Counted from the first letter of the stretch, positions 11,876 through 23,415 are shown. The stretch: 64,000 bases of DNA from Reclinomonas americana ATCC 50394 (GCA_048213135.1 PS015122.1:65381-129380); one strand, 5' to 3'. The notes: generated by a model not told the origin, from the letters alone. Translations and numbers: made by a program.

Positions 11876-13556
11876 CTATCTTTCATGATCATCACCGATC
11901 GCGAGTGCAACTCCTCCGGATCCGGATCCTGCAAGCACGAGCTGTATCCTCCTTCCCACCTCACCCGGAACCCCCCACTCGCTGTCGAGCCCCGCACGTC
12001 GTTGCGTCTGCGCCACCAATCGCGCCGCCGATTCACCGTCAAATGTCACCGACGCGCCTTGCCACAGACGAGCAAAGTGCTCGGCGCCCCACGTGTTGCG
12101 ACCGTGGTACATGTACGTGTACAGCACCGGTGTGTCGATCACCAGCACGGCGCTCTGCTTCAACAACTGCTCCACGGCGGCCATGTCCTCGCTGCGGTTC
12201 AGCGAGGGGTATGCGGGCATGTGCGAACGCAAGCACAGCAGCGAGTTCTCCCAGGGGCGGTTGAAGGTCACATACAGTGAGGGCGACACGTGAGGCTGTG
12301 CGAGCTGCTGGCGCCGTATAAAACAGGCCACTGCTGGTGCGCCCTCCTTCGGGCCTCGGTCACTGTTCACCGCCAGCAGCGAGAACAGTTGCACGTGGAT
12401 GCGGTCTCGACTATACACATCGTCGTCGTCCCACACCATCACGTAATCGCCCGAGGCCTCGCGCACCGACAGGTTGCGCATGTCGCCAAGTGTCTGCGAC
12501 TCGGCGTCTGTCATTACCACAACCCGGATGCCAGCTTGTCGTTGCAGCTCATCGTCACCGACCACCACCTCCAACACTCGTCGCAGGCCAGGCGCACTTT
12601 CGTGCGAGGCCACAATCAGCAGCTCTCGTGCCGCGTACGACTGCTGCGTGTACATGTAGATGGCGCGTGCCGCAAACGCCAGTCGCTCCGGGCGCGACGA
12701 GATCATCAGACAGGAGACACGCGGCTGTACGCTGTCGTCTCGGCCGTCGTCGGTTGCACTTGCAATCGTTGTTGCTGACAACAACGGTGGTGACAAGAGG
12801 CCCGAAGAAGCGACGCGTGAACGCGTGAGTACCGGCGTCACCAGCACAAACGGAATTTTGCTGAGCGCTGCATACGAAGTGAGTCAGCGAAGATCTAGAG
12901 ATAGATCGCAAAGTGAGGAGTGTAAACAAACCATCACCATCATCGATCAGCTGTGCAAACACCGACATGAGCACACCAGAGAGGCACGTGCGCTGCAGAG
13001 AACACGCACTCACCCACTCTCCAAAGCTCTCCGCCAGCGACGGGCACAACTCGTTCGCTCGCTGCTGCTCCTCGCGCGAAGCCAGTGCCCACACACCATT
13101 CTTCGTCTCAAACAAGTTGCTTCCGCGCCGCACATCGGCAGTGGTCACGACGCCGTCCACGCACTTGAAGAGGAGCATGCGTCCAGTCTCTTGGTCCAGG
13201 AAGCACCACAGCCGACCACACGCGCGGAGGGCAGAAGGAAGAGAGTGGTCGGGGCACCAGCAATATCGTCGCTGCGCATGCGCAGCGCAATGCATGTGAG
13301 ATGACGACAAGGGGAAGAGAGAGGGAGAGAGGGAGAGAGGGAGCGACGTGTGTGTGTGTGTGTGCACGCACGCACTTCCTCTCCTGCTGAAGTGAATGCT
13401 GGATACTTGTCTGTGCGTGAATGCATGTGTGAGAGGCCAATTATTGCAAGTGTGAGCTGTGTGCTCCGACAACACAGCATGTTCACCACTGAAACTCAGC
13501 GCACACTGTGCAAGAAGCACGACTGTGATGAGAAGTGCGATGAGATGCTTCCGCAT
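11876..13556 (-). CDS. Secreted GT2-like glycosyltransferase, array copy B
   Basis: Exons are 13556-13487, 13410-13376, 13271-13014, 12950-12932 and 12867-11876, all in phase. The signal peptide is MRKHLIALLITVVLLAQC. The third exon carries the CWCPDHS and CGRLWCFLD cysteines. The catalytic exon keeps VSCLMISSRPERL, RNLSVREASGDYV and VWDDDDVYSRDR, then WENSLLCLRSHMPAYP. Relative to copy A, the linker between the microexon and the GT domain is longer and Thr/Ser/Asp-rich, and the C-terminal tail (GSGSGGVALAIGDDHER) is extended. Codon use and structure look intact, so the copy is probably functional. Confidence 0.85.
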
Positions 13557-13963
13557 ACACAACGACGCAAAAATGCGGACATACTTGACGATTTTTCACA
13601 GTAGACTCCTCGCTGCGTTTCGACAAACAGGGCAACTCAGAACCGACGATTTCGTGACAACAAGCTGCGACTGGTGGTGTATGCAACGCCACCACTTGCA
13701 CACGTGCACAAACACAAGCCTGCATTGAGGTGTAATGGACACTGAACTAGAAGAGAGACTATGCGGGTTTGACTTCGAGATGCATGCATTGGAGCTGTGC
13801 AGTAAGCGAACTTGTGGTGAGTGACCGCACTCCTCCTCCCTTGTGTGGCACGGAGACGGGAAAGTAAGAATGAGATGCATCCGCGCCCTCATTCACCATC
13901 CTCTCCTCGCGCGCCTTCTCTTGCTCGGCTTCCCTGTCCCTCAACACACTGCATGCACGTTTA

Positions 13964-15698
13964 CTATCTTTCTGCAAGCAGCACCCGCTGTATCCTCTCT
14001 CCCACCTCACCCGGAACCCGCCACTCACTGTCGAGACCGGCGCGTCGCTGCGTCTGTGCCACCAGCCGCGCCCCCGACTCGCCGCCAAATGTCACCGACG
14101 AACCGTGCCACAAGCTGTTGAAGTGCTCGTTGCCCCAGGTGTTACGGCCGTGGTACACGTACGTGTACAGCGCTGGCGCGTCGATCACCAACACGGCGCT
14201 CTGTGCCCACAGCTGCTCAGCGACTGCCGCGTCCTCGCTCCGATTCAGCGACGGATAGATCGGCATGTGCGAGCGCAGGCACAGCAGCGAGTTCTCCCAG
14301 CCCTGCCGATTATGGGTCACGTGCAGCGAGGGCGACACGTGAGGCTCCGAGAGTTGCAATCGGCGCAGCATGACAACCACTGCTGGTGCGGCGAGGACGC
14401 CTTCCTGCTGCTGTTGATATTCGTTCACCGCCAACAACGCGGAGAGTTGTACGTGGATGCGATCGCGGTCGTACACATCGTCATCGTCCCACACCATCAC
14501 GTAATCGCCGGTGGCCTCACGCACCGATAGGTTGCGCATGTCGCCAAGTGTCTGCGACTCGGCGTCGGCCATAACCACGACACGGATGCCGGCTTGTTGC
14601 TGCAGCTCGTCGTCGCCCACCACCACCTCCAACACTCGTCGCAAGCCTGGCGCACTCTCGTGCGAGGCCACAATCAGCAGCTCCCGCTTCGGGTACGACT
14701 GTTGCATGTACATGTGTATGGCGCGCGCCGCAAACGCCAGTCGCTGTCGGTGCGACGAGATCATCAGGCAGGAGACATGCGGCGGCTGTTTGTTGTCGGC
14801 ACCCGCCATCGACAGTGGTGGTGTGAGGAAGCCAGAATATGCCGACGCCGGGCCGGTAGGCGTTGGGGCCGACAAGACGTATACGTACGGAATGTTGCTG
14901 AGCGCTGTACGAGGGTCAGCGCATGGTCTTCGACAGGGAGCGTGAATTCTCACACAAACCATGACCGTCGTCGATCAACTGTGTGCGAGAGAGGGGGCAG
15001 CAAGCAAACACGACTTGTGCGGTGAGTACCAGAGACGCATGCATTACAAAGAGTACACACGCACCCACTCTCCAAAACTCTCCGCCAGCAAAGGGCACAA
15101 CTCGCTCGCTCGCAACTGCTCCTCGCGCGACGCCAGTGTCCACACACCATTCTTCGTAACAAACAAAACACTTCATTCACCACATTCCAGTAATGCGACA
15201 AATGTCCACAAATCCCTTGCCGACGATGACCACAACTGATTGCCACGGCGCCGCCTGTCAGCCGCAGTGACATTGCCGTCGACGCACTTGAAGAGAAGCA
15301 TGCGTCCAGTCTCTCGATCCAGGGAGCACCACAGTCGGCCACAAGAACGCAAAGCAGACGGATGAGACTGGTCGGGGCACATGCAATATCGTCGCTGTTT
15401 GCAGCAATGCACGCATTAGGAGGGAGAGTGCATGCGAGAGAGAGAGAGAGAGAGACGAGTGTGTATGCACGCACTTCCTCTCCGGCTGAGGTGAATGCAG
15501 GATACTTGGCTGTGTGTGTGTGAGAGAGAGAGCGAGAGAGAGAGAGAGTGCATGTGAGTGAAACATTGATATCGCAATTGGTTGTGTGTGCACAGCACAG
15601 CACAGCATCCACTCACCACTGAAACTGACCACGTGAGTACACTGTGCGAGAAGCACAACTGCGATGAGAAGCGCACTGAGCAGCAGCGTCTGCCTCAT
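13964..15698 (-). CDS. Secreted GT2-like glycosyltransferase, array copy C, with an extra intron or insertion
   Basis: Exons are 15698-15617, 15509-15475, 15394-15234, 15170-15065, 14978-14960 and 14904-13964. The third exon of the other copies is interrupted here. If read straight through, the insert runs into a TGA at 15173-15175. Removing 15233-15171 (63 nt, GTGGTC...GAATGAAG) rejoins Q-F-V to V-T-K-N-G in frame and leaves three extra residues relative to copy D. The GT domain is complete: VSCLMISSHRQRL, LGDMRNLSVREATGDYV, VWDDDDVYDRDR, WENSLLCLRSHMPIYP. The protein ends at RVLLAER, slightly shorter than E. Whether the insert is spliced has to be tested on RNA. If it is not, this copy is truncated before the catalytic domain. 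Confidence 0.75.
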
Positions 15699-16093
15699 TG
15701 TGTGCTCACGGCCAATGTGAACGCGTGCTGTTCTTCTTGCGTGACACGACGTGCATGCGTGACCGACGAAGTGGCCGCTGCGAAGTGCACAAAGGCGCGT
15801 GTGGTAGCAAATGAACTCGATGCATCCGCTTGCAAACTGGCTGTACGCACATGTGAACAGCAGTTTGCTCCCAACGTCGAAGTCGATCAATAGCAACAAA
15901 GCGTGCAGCAGTTGGTGCGCATGCGCGCTCCTCATGCACATTCTCAGAAAGACAAACCAACACTATCCTCAACCCCCTCTCTAACTCTATGTGTCCCTCT
16001 CCCCACGAACGCAGGGTGCTCTGTCTTCCGGTATCGATCACGTACTAAAACTGCATGCAGGTTCACTCTTGTGACGTCTACAGCGCAAGCACA

Positions 16094-17704
16094 TCAGGTC
16101 CGCTGTATCCTCTCTCCCATCTCACCCGGAATCGCCCACTCGCGGTCGAGCCCCGCACGTCTCTGCGTCTGTGCCACCAGCCGCGATGCCGACTCACCGC
16201 CAAACGTCACCGACGCGCCTTGCCACAAGCTTGCGAAGTGCTCGTTGCCCCAGGTGTTGCGACCGTGGTACATGTACGTGTACAGCGCTGGCGCGTCGAT
16301 CACCAGCACGGCGCTGTGCGCCCATAGCTGCACAGCGACTGCCGCGTCCTCGCTCCGATTCAGCGACGGGTAGACCGGCATGTGCGAGCGCAAGCACAGC
16401 AGTGAGTTCTCCCATGCATGATTGTGCAGCACGTGCAGCAAGGGTGACACGTGAGGCTGCGAGAGTTGCAATCGGCGCAGCATGACGGCCACTGCTGGTG
16501 CGGCGAAGACGCCTTCCTGCTGCTGGTGATATTCGTTCACCGCCAACAACGAGAACAGTTGTATGTGGATGCGATCGCGGTCGTACACATCGTCGTCGTC
16601 CCACACCATCACGTAATCGCCAGTGGCCTCACGTACGGAGAGGTTGCGCATGTCGCCAAGTGTCTGCGACTCGGCGTCGGCCATAACCACGACACGGATG
16701 CCGGCTTGTTGCTGCTGTCCGAAATCGCCCACCACCACCTCCAGCACGCGCGCCAGGCCTGGTGCACTCTCGTGCGAGGCCACAATCACCAGCTCTCGCG
16801 CCGGGTACGACTGCTGCATGTACATGTGGATGGCACGCGCCGCAAAGGCCAGTCTATCCGGGCGCGACGAGATCATGAGACAGGAGACACGCGGCGGCTG
16901 CAGCTGTTTGTTGCCTACGTCCGCCATCGACGGTGGTGGTGGTGGTGTGAGGAAGCCAGAAGACGCCGTTGCCGGACCGGTAGGTGTCGGAGTGGACAAG
17001 ACGTATGGAATGTTGCTGAGAGCTGCACAGGAGTCATTAGCGCAGGGATAGCAAGAGAGCGGGGGAGTGCGCAAGAGACACAAACCATGACCGTTTTCGA
17101 TCAACTGCGCGAACAATGGCAACAAGCACGACTTGTGCGGTGAGTACCAGAGACGCGCGCATTACCAGGAGTACACACGCACCCACTCTCCAAAGCTCTC
17201 CGCCAGCAAAGGGCACAACTCGCTCGCTCGCAACTGCTCCTCGCGCGACGCCAGTGTCCACACACCATTCTTCGACACAAACTGATTGCCACGGCGCCGT
17301 CTGTCAGCCGCAGTGACATCGCCGTCGACGCACTTGAAGAGAAGTATGCGTCCAGTCTGTTGATCCAGGGAGCACCACAGTCGGCCGCAAGAACGGAAAG
17401 CAGACGGATGAGTTTGGTCGGGGCACATGCAATATCGTCGCTGTTTGCAATGCACGCATTAGGAGGGAGAGTGCATGTGTGTGTGAGAGAGAGAGATGTG
17501 TGTGTGTGTGTGTGTGTGTGTGGATATACGCACTTCCTCTCCTGCAGAGGTGAATCCGGGGTACTTGGCTGTGTGTGTGTGTGTGTGTGAGCAAGTGGCT
17601 TCTGCGCGCTTGTGTGCATCGCGCTCACCACTGAAACTCAGCACATTGATGCACTGTGTGAGAAGCACGAGTGTAATGAGAAGCGCGAGGAGCAGCACTC
17701 GCAT
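16094..17704 (-). CDS. Secreted GT2-like glycosyltransferase, array copy D
   Basis: Exons are 17704-17629, 17568-17534, 17440-17183, 17104-17086 and 17022-16094. The signal peptide MRVLLLALLITLVLLTQC is identical to that of copy E. The catalytic exon has the usual motifs (VSCLMISSRPDRL, RNLSVREATGDYV, VWDDDDVYDRDR). The protein stops at GERIQRT, about nine residues earlier than copy E, through a TGA at 16094-16096, and the downstream sequence there is unrelated to the other copies. The catalytic core is untouched, so the copy is probably active. Exons 3-5 are nearly identical to those of E and to the 5' half of F, which points to recent duplication or gene conversion. Confidence 0.83.
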
Positions 17705-17903
17705 GAGTGAAGAAAATATGTCGACGAACTTTTCATACTTTCCATTTCGTGCAATAATGCAAGCTGCTGAGCTTGTTTTAGTACATCATTGGTGAGAAGA
17801 GAAAGCTTGTTGAACAACGTTATCGGACGGCACTGCGACAAGAGGTGCAGCCTGCCTCTCTTTCTCTGCAGGCCAAGTAACACTGGCTGCACATGCACGT
17901 TCA

Positions 17904-19551
17904 CTATCTTTCATCGCCTTTTTCTGCAAGCAGCACCTGCTGTATCCTCTCTCCCACCTCACCCGGAACCCGCCACTCACTGTCGAGTCCAGCACGTCGT
18001 TGCGTCTGTGCCACCAGCCGCGCCGCCGGCTCACCGTCAAACGTCACCGACGCGCCTTGCCACAAGCTTGCGAAGTGCTCGTTGCCCCAGGTGTTACGGC
18101 CGTGGTACATGTACGTGTACAGCGCTGGCGCGTCAATCACCAACACGGCGCTCTGTGCCCACAGCTGCTCAGCGGCTGCCGCGTCCTCGCTCCGATTCAG
18201 CGACGGGTAGACCGGCATGTGCGAGCGCAAGCACAGCAGTGAGTTCTGCCAGCCATGATTGCTGGTAACATGCAGCGAGGATGGCACGTGAAGCTGCGAG
18301 AGTTGCAATCGGCGCAGCATGACGGCCGGTGCTGGTGCGGCGAGGACGCCTTCCTGCTGCTGCTGTTGATATTCGTTCACCGCCAACAGCGCGGAGAGTT
18401 GTATGTGGATGCGATCGCGGTCGTACACATCGTCGTCGTCCCACACCATCACGTAATCGCCGGTGGCCTCACGCACCGATAGGTTGCGCATGTCGCCAAG
18501 TGTCTGCGACTCGGCGTCGGCCATAACCACGACACGGATGCTGGCTTGTTGTTGCTGTCCGAAATCACCCACCACCACCTCCAACATGCGCGCCAGGCCT
18601 GGCGCACTCTCGTGCGAGGCCACAATCACCAGCTCTCGCGCCGGGTACGACTGCTGCGTGTACATGTGGATGGCACGCGCCGCAAAGGCCAGTCTATCCG
18701 GGCGCGACGAGATCATGAGACAGGAGACACGCGGCGGCTGTTTGTTGCCTACGTCCGCCATCGACGGTTGTGGTGGTGGTGTGAAGAAGCCAGAAGATGC
18801 CGACACCGGGACGGTAGGTGTCGGGGTCGACAAGACGTATGGAATGTTGCTGAGAGCTGCACAGGAGTCATTAGCGCAGGGATAGCAAGAGAGCGGGGGA
18901 ATGCGCAAGAGACACAAACCATGACCGTTTTCGATCAGCTGCGCGAACAATGGCAACAAGCACGACTTGTGCGGTGAGTACCAGAGACGCGCGCATTACC
19001 AGGAGTACACACGCACCCACTCTCCAAAGCTCTCCGCCAGCAAAGGGCACAACTCGCTCGCTCGCAACTGCTCCTCGCGCGACGCCAGTGTCCACACACC
19101 ATTCTTCGAAACAAACTGATTGCCACGGCGCCGCCTGTCAGCCGCAGTGACATCGCCGTCGACGCACTTGAAGAGAAGTATGCGTCCAGTCTGTTGATCC
19201 AGGGAGCACCACAGTCGGCCGCAAGAACGGAAAGCAGACGGATGAGTTNNNNNNNNNNNNNNNNNNNNTGGTCGGGGCACATGCAATATCGTCGCTGCGC
19301 AATGCACGCATTAGGAGGGAGAGTGCATGTGTGTGTGTGAGAGAGAGATGGGTGTGTGTGTGTGTGTGGATACACGCACTTCCTCTCCTGCAGAGGTGAA
19401 TCCGGGGTACTTGGCTGTGTGTGTGTGTGTGAGCAAGTGGCTTCTGCGCGCTTGTGTGCATCGCAGCGCGCTCACCACTGAAGCTCAGCACATTGATGCA
19501 CTGTGTGAGAAGCACGAGTGTAATGAGAAGCGCGAGGAGCAGCACTCGCAT
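17904..19551 (-). CDS. Secreted GT2-like glycosyltransferase, array copy E (20-N gap in exon 3)
   Basis: Exons are 19551-19476, 19414-19380, 19294-19017 (with N at 19249-19268), 18938-18920 and 18856-17904. The gap falls where copy D has no extra sequence: removing the Ns leaves the same bases as D, so the gap may be an artefact of a collapsed repeat. The GT domain motifs are intact (VSCLMISSRPDRL, RNLSVREATGDYV, VWDDDDVYDRDR, WQNSLLCLRSHMPVYP). The C-terminus is VLLAEKGDER. This copy is the best reference for judging the 16-nt deletion in copy F. Confidence 0.82.
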
Positions 19552-19867
19552 GAGTGAAGAAAANNNNNNNNNNNNNNNNNNNNNNNNNNNNNNNNNNNNN
19601 NNNNNNNNNNNNNNNNNNNNNNNNNNNNNNNNNNNNNNNNNNNNNNNNNNNNNNNNNNNNNNNNNNNTATGTCGACGAACTTTTTCTGACCGACGTACTT
19701 TCCTCCATTTCGTGCAATAATGCAAGCTGTTGCAGCTTGCTTTAATACATCATTGGTGAGAAGAGAAAGCTTGTTGAGCAAGGTTATCGGACGGCACTGC
19801 GACAAGAGGTGCAGCCTGCCTCTCTTTCTCTGCAGGCCAAGTAACACTGGCTGCACATGCACGTTCA

Positions 19868-21190
19868 CTATCTTTCATCACCGACTCCTGCGAGCACGAG
19901 CTGTATCCTCTTTCCCATCTCGCCCGGAACCGCCCAGTCGCTGTCGAGCCCGGCACGTCGCTGCGTCTGTGCCACCAGCCGCACCGCCGACCCACCGTCA
20001 AATGTCACCGACGAGCCTTGCCACAGGCTCGTAAAGTGTCGACTGTCCCACGTGTTGCGACCGTGGTACATGTACGTGTACAGCGCCGGCGTGTCAATCA
20101 ACAGCACGGTGCTCCGTGCCAACAGCTGCTCCACCGCTCGCCTGTCCTCGTTGCGATTCAGCGAGGCATACACAGGAATGTGTGAACGCAGGCACAGCAG
20201 CGAGTTCTCCCATGCACGATTGTGCAACACATGCAACGAGGGTGTCACGTGAGGCTGCACGAGTTGCAGGCGGTGCAAGATAGAGGCCACGACAGGCGCT
20301 GCTGATGCACCCTCCTTTTGCTCTTGCTCTCGTTTCACCATCAACAGCGAGAACAGTTGCACGACGATCCGATCTCGGTCGTACACATCGTCGTCGTCCC
20401 ACACCATCACGTAATCGCCCGAGGCCTCGCGCACCGATAGGTTGCGCATGTCGCCAAGTGTCTGCGACTCGGCGTCGGCCATAACCACGACACGGATGCT
20501 GGCTTGTTGCTGCTGTCCGAAATCGCCCACCACCACCTCCAGCACGCGCGCCAGGCCTGGTGCACTCTCGTGCGAGGCCACAATCACCAGCTCTCGCGCC
20601 GGGTACGACTGCTGCATGTACACGTGGATGGCACGCGCCGCAAAGGCCAGTCTATCCGGGCGCGACGAGATCATGAGACAGGAGACACGCGGCGGCTGTT
20701 TGTTGCCTACGTCCGCCATGGTGTGAAGAAGCCAGAAGATGCCGACACCGGGACGGTAGGTGTCGGGGTCGACAAGACGTATGGAATGTTGCTGAGAGCT
20801 GCACAGGAGTCATTAGCGCAGGGATAGCAAGAGAGCGGGGGAATGCGCAAGAGACACAAACCATGACCGTTTTCGATCAGCTGCGCGAACAATGGCAACA
20901 AGCACGACTTGTGCGGTGAGTACCAGAGACGCGCGCATTACCAGGAGTACACACGCACCCACTCTCCAAAGCTCTCCGCCAGCAAAGGGCACAACTCGCT
21001 CGCTCGCAACTGCTCCTCGCGCGACGCCAGTGTCCACACACCATTCTTCGAAACAAACTGATTGCCACGGCGCCGCCTGTCGGCTGCAGTGACATCGCCG
21101 TCGACGCACTTGAAGAGAAGTATGCGTCCAGTCTCTCGATCCAGGGAGCACCACAGTCGGCCGCAAGAACGGAAAGCAGACGGATGAGTG
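19868..21190 (-). pseudogene. GT2-like array copy F: chimeric and frameshifted
   Basis: Visible exons are part of the Cys exon (to 20959), the 19-nt microexon 20880-20862 and the catalytic exon 20798-19868. The 5' end is lost in the N gap at 21191-21210. Two oddities are seen directly. First, next to the linker, copy E has 16 nt between ttcacacc and atggcgg that F lacks (around 20717-20722), so the frame from the microexon runs into a stop (FFTPWRT, stop). Only a downstream ATG at 20719 would open the GT domain, without a signal peptide. Second, the 5' half matches D/E while everything below about 20430 matches copy G almost exactly, so F is a mosaic. It is most likely a pseudogene from unequal exchange, unless the assembly has merged copies. 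Confidence 0.75.
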
Positions 21191-21401
21191 NNNNNNNNNN
21201 NNNNNNNNNNTGTATGTCGGCGAACTTTTCATCCTTTCCATTTCGTGCAATAATGCAAGCTGCTGCAGTACATCATTGGTGAAGAGAAAGCTTGTTGAGC
21301 AACGTTATCGGACGGCACTGCGACAAGAGGTGCAGCCTGCCTCTCTCTCTCTCTCTCTCTCTGCAGCAGGCCAAGTAACACTGGATGCACACGCACGTTC
21401 A

Positions 21402-22971
21402 CTATCTTTCATCACCGACTCCTGCAAGCACGAGCTGTATCCTCTTTCCCATCTCGCCCGGAACCGCCCAGTCGCTGTCGAGCCCGGCACGTCGCTGCGT
21501 CTGTGCCACCAGCCGCACCGCCGACCCACCGTCAAATGTCACCGACGAGCCTCGCCACAGGCTCGTAAAATGTCGACTGTCCCACGTGTTGCGACCGTGG
21601 TACATGTACGTGTACAGCGCCGGCGCGTCAATCAACAGCACGGTGCTCCGTGCCAACAGTTGCTCCACAGCTCGCCTGTCCTCGTTCCGATTCAGCGAGG
21701 CATACACAGGAATATGTGAACGCAGGCACAGCAGCGAGTTCTCCCATGCACGATTGTGCAACACATGCAACGAGGGTGTCACGTGAGGCTGCACGAGTTG
21801 CAGGCGGTGCAAGATAGAGGCCACGACAGGCGCTGCTGATGCACCCTCCTTTTGCTCTTGCTCTCGTTTCACCATCAACAGCGAGAACAGTTGCACGACG
21901 ATCCGATCTCGGTCGTACACATCGTCGTCGTCCCACACCATCACGTAATCGCCCGAGGCCTCGCGCACAGAGAGGTTGCGCATGTCGCCGAGTGTTCGCG
22001 ACGTGGCGTCTGTCATTTCCACGACGCGGATGCCAGCTTGTCGTTGCAACTCGTGCCTGCCGACCACCACCTCCAGCACTCGTCGCAGACCGCGTGCACT
22101 CTCGTGCGAGGCCACGATCAGCAGCTCGCGCTCCGGGTACGACTGCTGCATGTACATGTAGATGGCGCGCGCCGCAAACGCCAGTCGCTCCGGGCGCGAC
22201 GAGATCATCAGGCAGGAGACACGCGGCAGCACATTGCCGATTTCGTCCGTGATCGACAACTGCGGTGAGAGGAAGCCGCCAGAGGAGGACCTGCCGTTCT
22301 CGTGCGCAGACGCTCGTGCCTCCAACACGTACGGGATGTTGGTGAGTGCTGCACACGAGTCAGCGCGCGTAAAAGACAACACGCAAGCGAGCATGCAAAC
22401 CATGACCATCCTCGATCAACTGACAAGCATGACATGAGAGGCGCACAAAAAGGGGGGTCACTGCACACGCACTCACCCACTCTGCAAAGCTCTCCACCAA
22501 CGAAGGACACAGCTCGCTCACTCGCGCCTGCTCCTCGCGCGAGGCCAGCATCCAATGACCATTTTTCGGCAGAAATCGATTTCCTCGACGCCGCACTTCG
22601 GCCGCTGTCACTGCGCCGGCGACGCACTTGAAGAGAAGCGTGCTTCCACTCTGTCGATCCAGCGCGCACCAACGCGCCTGGCAGGCCCGGACAGCTGCCG
22701 GATCCGGCGGCGATTGGTCTGGGCACCAGCAGAATCGACGCTGTTTACTTTGACGTGAGAGACATGAAGGGAAAGAGAGCGTGCGCATGTGTCTGCGCAT
22801 ACCTCCTCGCCAGTGGACGTGAATGTGTGGTGATTTGCTGTGTGTGTGACAATGAGTTATGATCAGTCTGCGCGTGTGTGTCGCATTGTGTTGCTCACCG
22901 CTGAAGCTCAGCACCACGATGCAGTGTGTGAGGAGCACGACTGTGATGAGCAGCAGCAGCAACACTCGCAT
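21402..22971 (-). CDS. Secreted GT2-like glycosyltransferase, array copy G
   Basis: Exons are 22971-22899, 22837-22803, 22740-22477, 22419-22401 and 22348-21402. The signal peptide is MRVLLLLLITVVLLTHC. The Cys exon reads CWCPDQS, then CQARWCALD and LLFKCVAG, so the CGRLWC core of the other copies is altered but all five cysteines remain. The GT domain keeps VSCLMISSRPERL, LGDMRNLSVREASGDYV and VWDDDDVYDRDR; downstream it has KREQEQKEGASAAP, a charged insert shared only with F. It ends VLAGVGDER. This copy marks the right edge of the array; the next gene upstream starts on the plus strand at about 23.4 kb. Confidence 0.85.
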
Positions 22972-23176
22972 GAGTGAGCGCGCGAGTTTCGTTGACTGGT
23001 GGTCTGACTGTGTGCCTTCAACTCGACGTGGTTGAACTCATGAGCGCGGCTGGTGGTGCAGAGAAGAGAGGGTGAGTTTGTGCGTGTGTCTATGTGTGGA
23101 AGGGGAGAGAGTGAGGGGGAGAGAGCGGGAAAGAGAGAGTTGAGGTGAGTTGAGATGGTGACCAAAGTGCATGAAA

Positions 23177-23208
<32 letters not shown>

Positions 23209-23415
23209 ATGTGTGTATGTCTGTGTGTGTGTTGTGCATGTAAGGAGGGCGAGGTAGGAAAGAGATAGAGAGAGTGGAATGGACAAGTGGCGCCAAATGT
23301 GTATGTGAGTGAGAGACAGAGCGTATTCACCTGCACTCTGCATGTATGCACTGTTGTTTAGCGAGGGATGTAATGTGCATTCATTGACTTTCATCTCGCA
23401 GTGTCAAGCGACGCG
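22972..23415. other. Intergenic region, GA/GT-rich, no gene seen
   Basis: This stretch between two divergent genes is dominated by (GA)n and (GT)n tracts and contains no reading frame with family resemblance. It must hold both promoters. No motif stands out. Confidence 0.5.

Larger units (their letters stand above)
10024..22971 (-). repeat. Tandem array of seven glycosyltransferase-like genes
   Basis: Seven copies (A to G, left to right) lie head to tail on the minus strand with a period of about 1.7-2.0 kb. Each intact copy has the same five exons: a signal peptide exon of 70-82 nt, a 35-nt exon, a Cys-containing exon of about 260 nt, a 19-nt microexon and a 3' exon of about 0.9-1.0 kb. Copies D, E, F and G also share spacer sequence (for example the block containing cgtgcaataatgcaagctg near 17750, 19720 and 21247). 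Copies A and B are the most diverged. Assembly gaps at 19249-19268, 19564-19667 and 21191-21210 all fall inside the array, as expected where near-identical copies collapse. Confidence 0.95.

Noticed and set aside
13321-19440. GT/GA simple repeats as CRISPR-like or regulatory arrays
   Set aside because: They are plain dinucleotide microsatellites lying in the same intron of each array copy, without spacers.
17904-22971. C-terminal DER in several array copies as an ER-retrieval signal
   Set aside because: Known retrieval signals end in DEL-type motifs; copies A, C and D end differently, so the resemblance is not informative.
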